Positions 11,467-19,743 of a DNA stretch of 64,000 nt are shown here, in pieces; position 1 is the first letter of the stretch, and each line of letters starts with the position of its first letter. The stretch is from Paenibacillus rigui (GTDB taxonomy: Bacteria > Bacillota > Bacilli > Paenibacillales > NBRC-103111), in contig NZ_NMQW01000005.1 of NCBI RefSeq assembly GCF_002234615.1, forward strand, positions 108,293 to 172,292, in the 5' to 3' direction. The translations under genes and the position numbers were made by a program. The notes under the pieces were generated by a model that was not told the origin of the DNA, searched no databases, and worked only from the letters and a program-made list of their open reading frames with translations.

Positions 11467-12417
11467 TTACACTGTCGTTGTGGAAGCTTCATGGTGCTCT
11501 ACGGATTCCAGGTAGCGCTCGCTGTCGAGGGCAGCCATACAACCGGTTCCCGCTGCGCTAATCGCTTGACGGTAGCGGTTGTCCTGCACGTCGCCGCAGG
11601 CGAACACACCGGGAACGTTCGTTTCTGTCGTACCGGGATTGACGACCAGATAGCCATTCTCGTCGGTCGTCAATTGACCTTCGAGAAACCCCGTATTCGG
11701 TCTATGTCCGATCGCTACGAAGATCCCGTCCGTTTCGATGATTTCCTCTTCCCCGGTTTCATTATTTCTTACCTTCAGCCCGGTTACGCCGCGCTCACCG
11801 CTGACGACCTCCAGTGGAGTCCGGTTTAGGCTCCAGCTGATTTTGGCATTGCCGCGTGCGCGGTCCTGCATAATTTTCGAGGCGCGCAGCTCGCTGCGGC
11901 GGTTCACCAGAACGACCTCGGACGCAAAGCGGGTCAAGAAATTCGCTTCCTCCATGGCGGAGTCGCCTCCACCGATGACGATGATCTTTTTGTTGCGGAA
12001 AAAGAAGCCGTCGCATGTCGCACAGGTGCTGACCCCGCGGCCGACATTTTCTTTTTCCCCCGGGATGCCCAAATATTTCGCGGACGCCCCAGTGGAAACG
12101 ATAACCGTTTCCGTTTGAATTTCGCCAAGCCCTTCGACCGTTAGTGTAAAAGGACGTTTCGATAAGTCCGCTTTGTTCACCCAGCCGGTTTTGAATTCGG
12201 CGCCGAACCGTTCGGCCTGCTTGCGCATGTTATCCATTAATTCCGGCCCCATAATGCCCTGTGGAAAGCCCGGGAAATTTTCGACCTCGGTCGTTGTGGT
12301 CAACTGGCCGCCTGGTTCCGGACCCTCGATGATCAGTGGGTTTAGGTTAGCTCTTGCCAAATAAATAGCTGCTGTCAGGCCCGCAGGCCCGGTTCCGATA
12401 ATAACGGATTTATACAT
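11467..12417 (-). CDS. trxB: Thioredoxin reductase
   Basis: A 316-residue NADPH-dependent flavoprotein that reduces thioredoxin in the cytosol. The FAD site is GTGPAG at residues 8-13, the redox-active pair is CATC at Cys132/Cys135, and the NADPH site is GGGDSAMEE. The C-terminal FAD motif ACGDVQ precedes the final helix. Length and motif order match the low-molecular-weight bacterial enzyme. The RBS AAGGAGTG precedes the ATG. It lies 165 bp downstream of the polyketide operon with no clear terminator in between, so read-through is possible but it probably has its own promoter. Confidence 0.97.
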   Translation of the reverse strand: MYKSVIIGTGPAGLTAAIYLARANLNPLIIEGPEPGGQLTTTTEVENFPGFPQGIMGPELMDNMRKQAERFGAEFKTGWVNKADLSKRPFTLTVEGLGEIQTETVIVSTGASAKYLGIPGEKENVGRGVSTCATCDGFFFRNKKIIVIGGGDSAMEEANFLTRFASEVVLVNRRSELRASKIMQDRARGNAKISWSLNRTPLEVVSGERGVTGLKVRNNETGEEEIIETDGIFVAIGHRPNTGFLEGQLTTDENGYLVVNPGTTETNVPGVFACGDVQDNRYRQAISAAGTGCMAALDSERYLESVEHHEASTTTV

Positions 12418-12582
12418 TCGAATCCACTCCTTACTTATCGCTCAATTGATATGATTTCTTATAGGAGTATCATAACGCTTCAGCGCAAAGTTTGAATGAA
12501 GATCCGATGAAATTATGATGAAGGTCTGATGAAGAATAGAGAATTCCAGGCTGCCATGCCCTATTGCGCCCAACAAACAGCC

Positions 12583-14724
12583 TTAACCTTTCGGCACCCA
12601 CCAGTTCCATTGCCCGAGCAGCTTCATCAAAGACGGCACCACCATCAGCCGGATCAGCGTAGCGTCGATCATGATGGCAGTGGCAATGCCGATCCCCAGC
12701 TGCCTCACACCGATCACGTCGCCGAAGGCAAAAGGGACGGTAACAGCTATCATCATGGCCGCCGCCGATGTGATGATCCGGCTGGTCGATACAAGGCCCT
12801 CGCGGACTGCGAGGTCATTATCGCCGGTTTGCCGGTAAGCCTCCGCCATGCGCGCCAGCAAAAACACACCGTAATCCATGCTGATTCCGAATACCAGGCC
12901 GAATATAAATATAGGAATCATCACGGCGATTCTACCGGGCTCCAGGCCGGGCAGCTCCTGCTGAAAAATCCATGTCAGCACGCCGAAGGCGGCTCCCAGG
13001 CTGAGAAAATTCATCATTAAGGCTTTGATCGGGAGAAGGACCGAACGAAAAGCGAGGAACAGAACCATATAATTGCCGATGATGATAAATAAAAGCACAC
13101 TGCCCGCATGACCTGTTATCGCATCGAATATTTCCTGCTGGTATTTAACCTCTCCGCCCAATCGGTAAGTCAACGCGGAGCCGTTCATCTCATAGGGCCC
13201 GTCTCGCACCCACGCCATTGCTGCCTTGGAATCCGGCTTTCCCTGCAGCGTTACTTGAATGAGCATCCGGTGAGGCGGAACATAAGGCGCAATGGCCTGC
13301 TGGTGCTGCGGACCGGAGGCAAGCACTGCAAGCTGCTTCGACTTCAGCATGCCGAGGGATGAGAACACCGAGTCCACCCGGAGCACCCCGGGGTCTCGCT
13401 CCAGCCGCTGCACGAAAGCGTAAGCCTCCCGCCAATGCCGCGGCTCCAAGGCCTGCCCTGAAGCCGTCTCTGCAAGCACATAGACCCGAGACGATTCCGG
13501 GGGCTGAAAGTTCTTTTGAAAGGCCTCCATCGCCTGTCGGGATACGCTCCTGTCAGGTAAGGATGAGGCATCGGGAATAGCCAGCTCCATCCGGGCCAAG
13601 GGAAGCAAGCAAGCGAGCAGCAGCAGGCAGGCCATCGCCAATATGCATTTGGGGCGCCGCATGACGAAGTCGGCCCAGATCGCCCAATGCTTCTTGCTCC
13701 GCTCCACGGGCCGCCGGCGCAGCTCTGCTTCAAGCACCGGGCCGAGCAGCACCAGCAGCGAAGGAAGAAGGGTCAGCGCGATCAGCGCAGACAGGGCGGT
13801 CACAACCATAGCCCCTAACGCAACCGTTGTAAAGATAGGCAGCGGTATCCATAGCAGGCCGACCAGCCCCAGCATAACACAGCAGGCGGACACCGCTACC
13901 GCCTTGCCTGCCGTCCGCATCGTCATGGCCATCGCTTGGTTCACCATGGCCGGCGCACGGCGCAGCTCCTCACGAAACCGGCTGACCATCATCAAAGCGA
14001 AATCAATACCGAGCGCCAGCCCTGCCATCGGTATAACGTTCAGGACAAAATGAGAAAGCTCCACCCGGGTCCCTATTCCATACATGATCCCCATCGTTCC
14101 CGCAACGGCTGCAACCCCTGTAACGACAGGAATCGCAGCAGCCCGCAGCCCCCCGAAAGCGAACCATAATATCAAAAATGCCACCGGAAGCCCGATCAGC
14201 TCCGCTTGCTTTAAATCATGCTCGCTGGACCGGTTCACTTCCTCCTGAACGACAGCTTGGCCTGTCAGGGTCACGGCTATGTCCGGCGACGGGGGCAGTT
14301 TTTGCTGCAACGCTTTGAGCACCGGCTTCATTTGATACGGCTTCTGCTCAAAGGAAAGCAGCGCGTAGGCGTAACGGCCGGCCAGCATGCCCTGCTGCTC
14401 AAGCGGAGATTGAATGGCAGACAATCCCTTGATGTCTGCAGCTTGGGTCAATGTCTGTGCAATGTGCTGCCGGAAGACCGCATCGGAGACGGTCCGCTTT
14501 TTCTCGAACATGACGATAACCGGGCTATGGGACATTCGAAAATCCGCCGACATCGTCTTCTCTACATAGGCATAATCCCCACCTGTTGGGGTTAAGCCAT
14601 GGTCTTTCAAGACGTCAGGAAGCTTCCATGCATGGAAACCGAACCCAATGAAAAAAGCGATCCATAACAACAGGATCGTTCTTGGATAGCGAAGGGAAAT
14701 GAAGGTTAACCACCGGAACCCCAT
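12583..14724 (-). CDS. MMPL/RND-family membrane exporter
   Basis: About 713 residues with two copies of the MMPL fold: a transmembrane helix near residue 15, a large extracytoplasmic domain (about 40-160), six spans (about 165-340), a second extracytoplasmic domain (about 380-530) and five more spans. The charged pattern GIDFALMMVSRFREEL in the first half and GISMDYGVFLLARMAE in the second are the proton-relay helices of the family. MMPL proteins move lipids and other hydrophobic products across the membrane using the proton gradient. It is the last gene of the type III PKS operon (15 bp after the flavoprotein), suggesting that it exports or positions the polyketide lipid. The second of two ATGs has better RBS spacing. 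Confidence 0.92.
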   Translation of the reverse strand: MGFRWLTFISLRYPRTILLLWIAFFIGFGFHAWKLPDVLKDHGLTPTGGDYAYVEKTMSADFRMSHSPVIVMFEKKRTVSDAVFRQHIAQTLTQAADIKGLSAIQSPLEQQGMLAGRYAYALLSFEQKPYQMKPVLKALQQKLPPSPDIAVTLTGQAVVQEEVNRSSEHDLKQAELIGLPVAFLILWFAFGGLRAAAIPVVTGVAAVAGTMGIMYGIGTRVELSHFVLNVIPMAGLALGIDFALMMVSRFREELRRAPAMVNQAMAMTMRTAGKAVAVSACCVMLGLVGLLWIPLPIFTTVALGAMVVTALSALIALTLLPSLLVLLGPVLEAELRRRPVERSKKHWAIWADFVMRRPKCILAMACLLLLACLLPLARMELAIPDASSLPDRSVSRQAMEAFQKNFQPPESSRVYVLAETASGQALEPRHWREAYAFVQRLERDPGVLRVDSVFSSLGMLKSKQLAVLASGPQHQQAIAPYVPPHRMLIQVTLQGKPDSKAAMAWVRDGPYEMNGSALTYRLGGEVKYQQEIFDAITGHAGSVLLFIIIGNYMVLFLAFRSVLLPIKALMMNFLSLGAAFGVLTWIFQQELPGLEPGRIAVMIPIFIFGLVFGISMDYGVFLLARMAEAYRQTGDNDLAVREGLVSTSRIITSAAAMMIAVTVPFAFGDVIGVRQLGIGIATAIMIDATLIRLMVVPSLMKLLGQWNWWVPKG

Positions 14725-14745
14725 GCTCATCCTCCACTCCGCCGC

Positions 14746-15909
14746 CTAACGGCCGGTATCTTTCAGACGGGTTGCATGAACCAGACGCTGCACCAGCTGC
14801 GGCGCCCATTTCGCCGTCCGCATCAACCAGCCCGACAGCAGCGGCATATCTCCCACCGTATGAAGAATGCGTCCCCATCGCAGAGGACCGCTGCATTCCC
14901 GCTTCATCGACAGGGTATACATTTGCCTCCATTCATCCAGGGTGAGCCGTCCGCCCAGATACCCATCGGCAAGCTTGGCGCAAAGCAAAGCGGAGCGCAG
15001 CGCCATCGACATGCCGTCACCGCAAAGCGGCGGCACCATCAGTGCAGCATCCCCTACGTGAGCGCAATCCCCCCATGGGACCGGCCTGCGGCTGAGGCGG
15101 ATCGGGGCGACCGCAGCCTGGGTGCCTGGAACCGGAACCGCGCCGAAGAGCCTCTCCTTAAGCGGAGGACTGTATCTTCCCGCGTGCATCAATATGCCGA
15201 GGATGGACTTGTCCTTGTCCTCCTCCGGGAGCCTATCCTGCTTCAACAGCGCGCATACGTTCAGCTTCCCTTCCGCAACAGGAGAGATGCCTACATAGCC
15301 GCCAGGGACAAAATACAGCTCCACAGCAGGGTCTGCCGCCGTTCCGGTAAAATGGGATTTGACACCGACATAGACAGCACCCTGTCTTGAATTCATGCTC
15401 CGCGAAGAAGATAAAGACGAGGATCCCATCCGCGGATTCGTCCCCCAGGCGGCAACCACGGCCCTCGCCTGCATTCTCCTCGTTTGGCCTCCCTGTCTTG
15501 TTTCCAGCTCAACCCCCACGCCATGCAGGGGGGTCATCGAGGTGACGGTCGTTCCCGTCAGCACCTCGACCCCCGCCTGCGAGGCCGCCCGGTGCAGCGC
15601 GGTGTCCAGAACGAGGCGGCTTACGCCAAGCCCGGCGCCCGGCAGTGGAATATCCAAACGTGTGCCTCCACGCAGGACGAGACTGGCTTGCTCAACGCTT
15701 CGCGGTTGAAGCTCTTGCACCGCTTCAAGCAGACCCAGCTCGTCCAGTATCCCTTGAGATTCCGGGGACAAAAACTCCCCGCATACTTTATGGCGGGGGA
15801 ACGTCTGACGATCGACAAGCACGGTCCGCCACCCCAGATCGGCCATCGCTTTTGCCAGACTGCTGCCGGCCAGCCCTGCGCCGATGACCGCGATGTCATG
15901 TATGCGCAT
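14746..15909 (-). CDS. FAD-dependent hydroxylase/oxidoreductase of the geranylgeranyl reductase-like group
   Basis: 387 residues with the Rossmann FAD motif GAGLAGSSLAKAM at the N-terminus, DRQTFPRHKVCGE (typical of the aromatic hydroxylase / geranylgeranyl reductase group) and the second FAD motif HVGDAALMVPPLCGDGM around 280. It should hydroxylate or otherwise oxidise an aromatic or polyene product using NAD(P)H and oxygen. Its start overlaps the methyltransferase stop by 14 bp, so translation is coupled. Position and family match the flavoprotein partner of type III PKS enzymes in phenolic-lipid clusters, where it turns resorcinols into hydroquinone/quinone products; that specific reaction is inferred. 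Confidence 0.88.
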   Translation of the reverse strand: MRIHDIAVIGAGLAGSSLAKAMADLGWRTVLVDRQTFPRHKVCGEFLSPESQGILDELGLLEAVQELQPRSVEQASLVLRGGTRLDIPLPGAGLGVSRLVLDTALHRAASQAGVEVLTGTTVTSMTPLHGVGVELETRQGGQTRRMQARAVVAAWGTNPRMGSSSLSSSRSMNSRQGAVYVGVKSHFTGTAADPAVELYFVPGGYVGISPVAEGKLNVCALLKQDRLPEEDKDKSILGILMHAGRYSPPLKERLFGAVPVPGTQAAVAPIRLSRRPVPWGDCAHVGDAALMVPPLCGDGMSMALRSALLCAKLADGYLGGRLTLDEWRQMYTLSMKRECSGPLRWGRILHTVGDMPLLSGWLMRTAKWAPQLVQRLVHATRLKDTGR

Positions 15910-16621
15910 CGTCTTCAGCTCCGATCACGACCGAATATCGAAACATCGGTCTCCAGGACCAATAAAAAAAATCGGCCTGCAAAGCATCCCGAAGCTGCTG
16001 CCAGTCGGCTCCGGTAAATCCTTTGGCTACAGACAACGGTCCGTCGTGACGGATATACCGGTTTCTGGACATCAAGTGCGTCACGACCCAGACTGCGGAC
16101 CACGCCAGCCAATGGCGGTGAATATCGCCGAGCACGACGCCGAGCCGGGAGGCTCTGCGCATAGCTTCGACGGCACCGACCAGCTCCCCCGCCTCGAAAT
16201 GATGCGCAAGCTGCGTTGCTGTAACGATGTCCGCCGAACCGGCGTCCAACGCATACAAATCGCCGCAGGCCACCTGCACCCGCGGTTCGTCCGCGTAATA
16301 CAGCTTCGCCTCTGCACAAGCTTCCTTCGTTTTATCTACCAATACGATGGTGAGGTCAAAACCTAAGCCGTCCGCCCACCGGAGCAGCTTGCGGTTCACG
16401 TCCCCGGAGCCGGAGCCGACATCGAGAACGGTCAGCTTCCGGGGCTTGCCGGCCCTTGCCCACAGCAGTCTGACTCCATGCAGTGTCGGTGCGGCCGCAG
16501 CGAATAGCCTGTTTAATCTCCGAAGCTGACGCAGCGCCTCCGTCAGCTCCGGCCCCCCTGACGAGAAATCGTCCATCAGCTCGGGACGTACCGATCTATC
16601 CTTCAGCGCCGATTCAAACAT
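15896..16621 (-). CDS. Class I SAM-dependent methyltransferase
   Basis: 241 residues with motif I LDVGSGSGDVNRKL at about residue 80, an acidic residue ending strand 2 (VLVDKT) and a motif III-like VACGDLYALDAGSADIV. The fold is that of UbiE/COQ5-like small-molecule methyltransferases. The start codon lies inside the end of the PKS gene (8-bp overlap), so it is translated with it and most likely O- or C-methylates the polyketide product. In the Streptomyces phenolic-lipid cluster a methyltransferase occupies the same position; here the regiochemistry is unknown. Confidence 0.88.
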   Translation of the reverse strand: MFESALKDRSVRPELMDDFSSGGPELTEALRQLRRLNRLFAAAAPTLHGVRLLWARAGKPRKLTVLDVGSGSGDVNRKLLRWADGLGFDLTIVLVDKTKEACAEAKLYYADEPRVQVACGDLYALDAGSADIVTATQLAHHFEAGELVGAVEAMRRASRLGVVLGDIHRHWLAWSAVWVVTHLMSRNRYIRHDGPLSVAKGFTGADWQQLRDALQADFFYWSWRPMFRYSVVIGAEDDAHT

Positions 16622-17774
16622 AGGCGTCCTCGACCCTCTCTTCCGGCACCACGGCTTCGCCGGATACGTAGCGAAACCGGAGCAGCTCCGCTGTAAGCCC
16701 CGGCCCGAACGCCATTGCGATCCCTTCTTCCGCCCGAATGTCTCTCTCTATCAACTGACTGCGCATTTGCTGCAGCACGAAGAGGATCGTGGCTGAGGAC
16801 AAATTACCGTACCGCATCAGCACGGTTCGGCTCGGATCCACCTGTTCATCCGACAGCCCGAAGCTCGCCTGAACGGCATCGACGATGCCTTTGCCTCCCG
16901 GATGGATGGCCCACAGCTTCGGCAGCGGCTCGTCCGCGAACCAACCCTCAATTTGAGGCGGAATCAGCTCTTCGATCCGACGGGGAATTGACGGTGACAA
17001 ATACAAGTTAAAGCCATGGTTGCCGACCTCCCATACCATCTCCTCGGCATACTCGGGCATCAGAACGGAACGGTCGTCCCCTAGCAGAAACATGCTTCGG
17101 TCAGCCTTGCTGCCGCTGGAGCCGGCTACGACGCATGCGGATGCCCCGTCCCCGAAAAAGGAAGCGGCATACAGATCCTCCCGCTTCGCGGACGATTGCA
17201 TATGCAGCGTACATAATTCCACACAGACAACAAGCACCCTGGCAGCGGAATCCAGCCTTATCAAGTGCTGCGCCAGGCAGACCCCCTTCAGCCCTGCAGC
17301 GCATCCGAGAAAATTAAACGGGATACGCTGCACACGGCGAGACAGTCCCAAGCTCTCGGTGATCACGGCGTCCAGCCCGGGAAGAAACTGCCCCGTGCAG
17401 CTCACCGTGATCAAATGGGTGATGCCGGCTGGCTCCACGCCCGCATCCGCCAAGGCGCTGCGTGCCGCTTCCAGGCCCAGCGGCACGGCTTCGCGGCGGT
17501 ATACGGCCATGCGCTCGGCCGTCGTCGGCACGGCATCTGCCGGCGTACCGGGTGAGTAGCGGCAGCCCGCCGCCGGCTCCAAAAGCTCCGGCAAGCAGGT
17601 ATAGCGGGAGTCGACCCCGCACTGCTTGAAGATCCGTTTGGCCCACCGCATCGAATCCGGGTGCTCCTGCAGCGCTTCGGCGATTCGTGCCGCCGTTTCG
17701 CCCTGATCCATACGGAAAGGCGGTAAGGCCGTACCTATTCCTATTATAGCCGCTCTTCCGGCTCCAATTTCCAT
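16614..17774 (-). CDS. Type III polyketide synthase (chalcone/stilbene synthase superfamily)
   Basis: 386 residues from the ATG at 17774, chosen because GGGGGGAGCT lies just upstream and because the length then fits the family; the open frame extends 48 codons further but reads unlike protein. The Cys-His-Asn triad is visible: Cys126 (VSCTGQF), His291 (AIHPGGKG) and Asn324 (YGNLSS). The enzyme is a homodimeric ketosynthase that extends an acyl-CoA starter with malonyl units and cyclises the chain. With the methyltransferase, flavoprotein and MMPL exporter it forms a four-gene operon, so a membrane alkylpyrone or alkylresorcinol product is likely. It is the first gene of the operon. Confidence 0.94.
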   Translation of the reverse strand: MEIGAGRAAIIGIGTALPPFRMDQGETAARIAEALQEHPDSMRWAKRIFKQCGVDSRYTCLPELLEPAAGCRYSPGTPADAVPTTAERMAVYRREAVPLGLEAARSALADAGVEPAGITHLITVSCTGQFLPGLDAVITESLGLSRRVQRIPFNFLGCAAGLKGVCLAQHLIRLDSAARVLVVCVELCTLHMQSSAKREDLYAASFFGDGASACVVAGSSGSKADRSMFLLGDDRSVLMPEYAEEMVWEVGNHGFNLYLSPSIPRRIEELIPPQIEGWFADEPLPKLWAIHPGGKGIVDAVQASFGLSDEQVDPSRTVLMRYGNLSSATILFVLQQMRSQLIERDIRAEEGIAMAFGPGLTAELLRFRYVSGEAVVPEERVEDAYV

Positions 17775-17946
17775 GGTTAGCTCCCCCCTCTTCATCCAAC
17801 TGGCCTTCCTCTTGAGACACAACAAAAGAATGGCGGTTAAGACAAGTGTATTCCTTGTCCTGTCAGGATATGAATACAAGGAGCAGCGGCCTCCCCTGTG
17901 CATGCAGCAGCATATCATTCATTCCAAGGAACAGCGGGACTCGCTG

Positions 17947-17987
17947 AAAAAAAACAGCTCTTTCCCTGAAGGTAGGCAAAAGAGCTG
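17947..17987 (-). terminator. Terminator of the Rieske oxidoreductase gene
   Basis: CAGCTCTTT (17955-17963) pairs with AAAGAGCTG (17979-17987), followed on the minus strand by eight T. It separates this gene from the polyketide operon, whose promoter must lie in 17775-17946. Confidence 0.9.
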
Positions 17988-18005
17988 CTTCTCAAGTTTC
18001 TTCTT

Positions 18006-19556
18006 TTATACCTTGCTGGCTTCCCGTATCGTGGCCAGAGGCTTTTTGGCGGGTCCCTCCAGTACTTCCCCCTGATACGAGTATCTCGATCCGTGACACG
18101 GGCAATCCCAGGTCCTCTCCCCGTCGTTCCATTCCACCTCGCAGCCCATATGGGTGCATGTCGTATCGACCAAATGCAGCTGCCCGTGCGAGTCCCGGTA
18201 AGCCCCCGCTCTTTTCCCGTTCACCCTCACGACGGCCCCCTCGTCTTTGCCCAGCTCTGCCGGGTCTCGGCTCACCATCTCCAGCTTTCCCTGGATCAAA
18301 TGCTTGGCCACATCCGCGTTCTCAACTGCAAAGTTGCGCAGGCTCGGGTCGGCATGAAACCGGGACGGACGAAACAGGTCGGTATATGGGCTTGCGATCC
18401 CGGAGATTTGTTTATCGAGCAGCAAGGCCGCCGCAACGCTCGTCGTCATCCCCCACTTTTTGTACCCCGTTGCAATAAAAATGTTCGGAGTGTCCGAAGC
18501 CGCGGGACCGATATAAGGAAGCTTGTCCAACGTGATCAAATCCTGCGCCGACCAACGGTAACCGATTTCCCGAATGCCAAAATGCTGCTCCCCGAACGAT
18601 TGCAGCGCCTCATAGTGCTTGATCGTACAGATCCCTTGGCCTGTCTGGTGATTCTCCCCGCCAAGGATCAGGAAATCTTCGCCGTTCACCTTGACCGTCC
18701 GCAAAGATCGCTTCGGGTCTCCAGCGCTGAGATACATCCCTTTGGGCAGGGCCGCACTCGCTTTCACGGCTATGGCATACGACCGTTCCGGATGCATTCT
18801 TGCAAAATAAAACCCGCCTGCCCCGTAGAACGGATAATGTGTACTCGAAACGACATGCTTGGCATGAACCTTATGTCCCTGACGGGTGACCACGACCGGA
18901 TGGCTTCCTTCCTCTACGGTCATCGCTTCCGTCTGCTCATAGATGCGAACCCCTCTTCGCTTGAGCTCCTCCACCAGTACCGTAAGAAAAGCTAGCGGGT
19001 GATACTGCGCCTGATGATGCATCACGACGGCGCCTTTGGTCGGATAAGGCAGCTGGATTTGCTCAACGTAGGAGCCGGGAATCCCTAGCCTTCGGTAGGC
19101 TTCGGCCTCCTTGACAATCTTCGCCTGATCCGCCTCTGAAGCCGCATAAATGTAGGCGTCCTCCTCGGAAAGCTCGCACGAAATGCCGTGCTCCCGGATC
19201 GTGCCCTTGATCCACTCAAGCGCTTCGATGTTGGCCTCGTAATAAAACCGGGTCTGCTCCTCGCCGAAATGGGACAGGAATTCATCATAGATCAAATCGT
19301 GCTGGGCCGTAATTTTGGCTGTCGTATGCCCTGTCGTACCGGTCAGCAGATGCCCCGCTTCCAGCAGCGCAACCTGAACCCCGCGTTTGGCCAATAGATA
19401 AGCGGTGACAATACCGGTCATGCCGGCACCGACCACGGCCACCTCCGTATGGATATCCTCCGAAAGTGCCGGAAAGTCCGAAATTTCAGTCGAAGCCAGC
19501 CAGTATGATTGCGGAACAACAGGAAGCTCGGACGTAGTATTCTGTGGTTGTGTCAT
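18006..19556 (-). CDS. FAD-dependent oxidoreductase with C-terminal Rieske [2Fe-2S] domain (YhfW-like)
   Basis: 516 residues from the ATG at 19556, which has an AAGGAG site at the right distance; the frame extends 45 codons upstream but without an RBS. The N-terminal DAO-type domain has the FAD motif VVGAGMTGIVTAYLL. The last 90 residues are a Rieske ferredoxin with both cluster motifs, CTHMGC and CPCHGS. Bacillus subtilis YhfW has the same layout and similar length. The substrate is unknown; family members oxidise amines or act as assembled electron-transfer flavoproteins. It is monocistronic, with its own terminator. Confidence 0.93.
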   Translation of the reverse strand: MTQPQNTTSELPVVPQSYWLASTEISDFPALSEDIHTEVAVVGAGMTGIVTAYLLAKRGVQVALLEAGHLLTGTTGHTTAKITAQHDLIYDEFLSHFGEEQTRFYYEANIEALEWIKGTIREHGISCELSEEDAYIYAASEADQAKIVKEAEAYRRLGIPGSYVEQIQLPYPTKGAVVMHHQAQYHPLAFLTVLVEELKRRGVRIYEQTEAMTVEEGSHPVVVTRQGHKVHAKHVVSSTHYPFYGAGGFYFARMHPERSYAIAVKASAALPKGMYLSAGDPKRSLRTVKVNGEDFLILGGENHQTGQGICTIKHYEALQSFGEQHFGIREIGYRWSAQDLITLDKLPYIGPAASDTPNIFIATGYKKWGMTTSVAAALLLDKQISGIASPYTDLFRPSRFHADPSLRNFAVENADVAKHLIQGKLEMVSRDPAELGKDEGAVVRVNGKRAGAYRDSHGQLHLVDTTCTHMGCEVEWNDGERTWDCPCHGSRYSYQGEVLEGPAKKPLATIREASKV

Positions 19557-19702
19557 CTTGCTTTCTCCTTCATTCATTTCATGATTTGCATAATATAACC
19601 AGCGCTCGCTCCGTTTATCCAAAGCTTTAACGCTATTTTGATTTCCTTTCATCCTATTTTGACTTGTTGTACCGAAATCCGTTTTTTCCATGCCAAACGA
19701 TG

Positions 19703-19708
19703 TATAAT
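19703..19708 (+). promoter_or_regulatory. -10 element for the DUF2264 gene
   Basis: TGTATAAT upstream of the gene gives an extended -10 hexamer TATAAT, 35 bp before the start codon. No good -35 is seen at 17 bp, which fits an extended -10 promoter. Confidence 0.5.
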
Positions 19709-19743
19709 GAAAAAATCATTTTGCCCAATGGAGGCTTTACATC

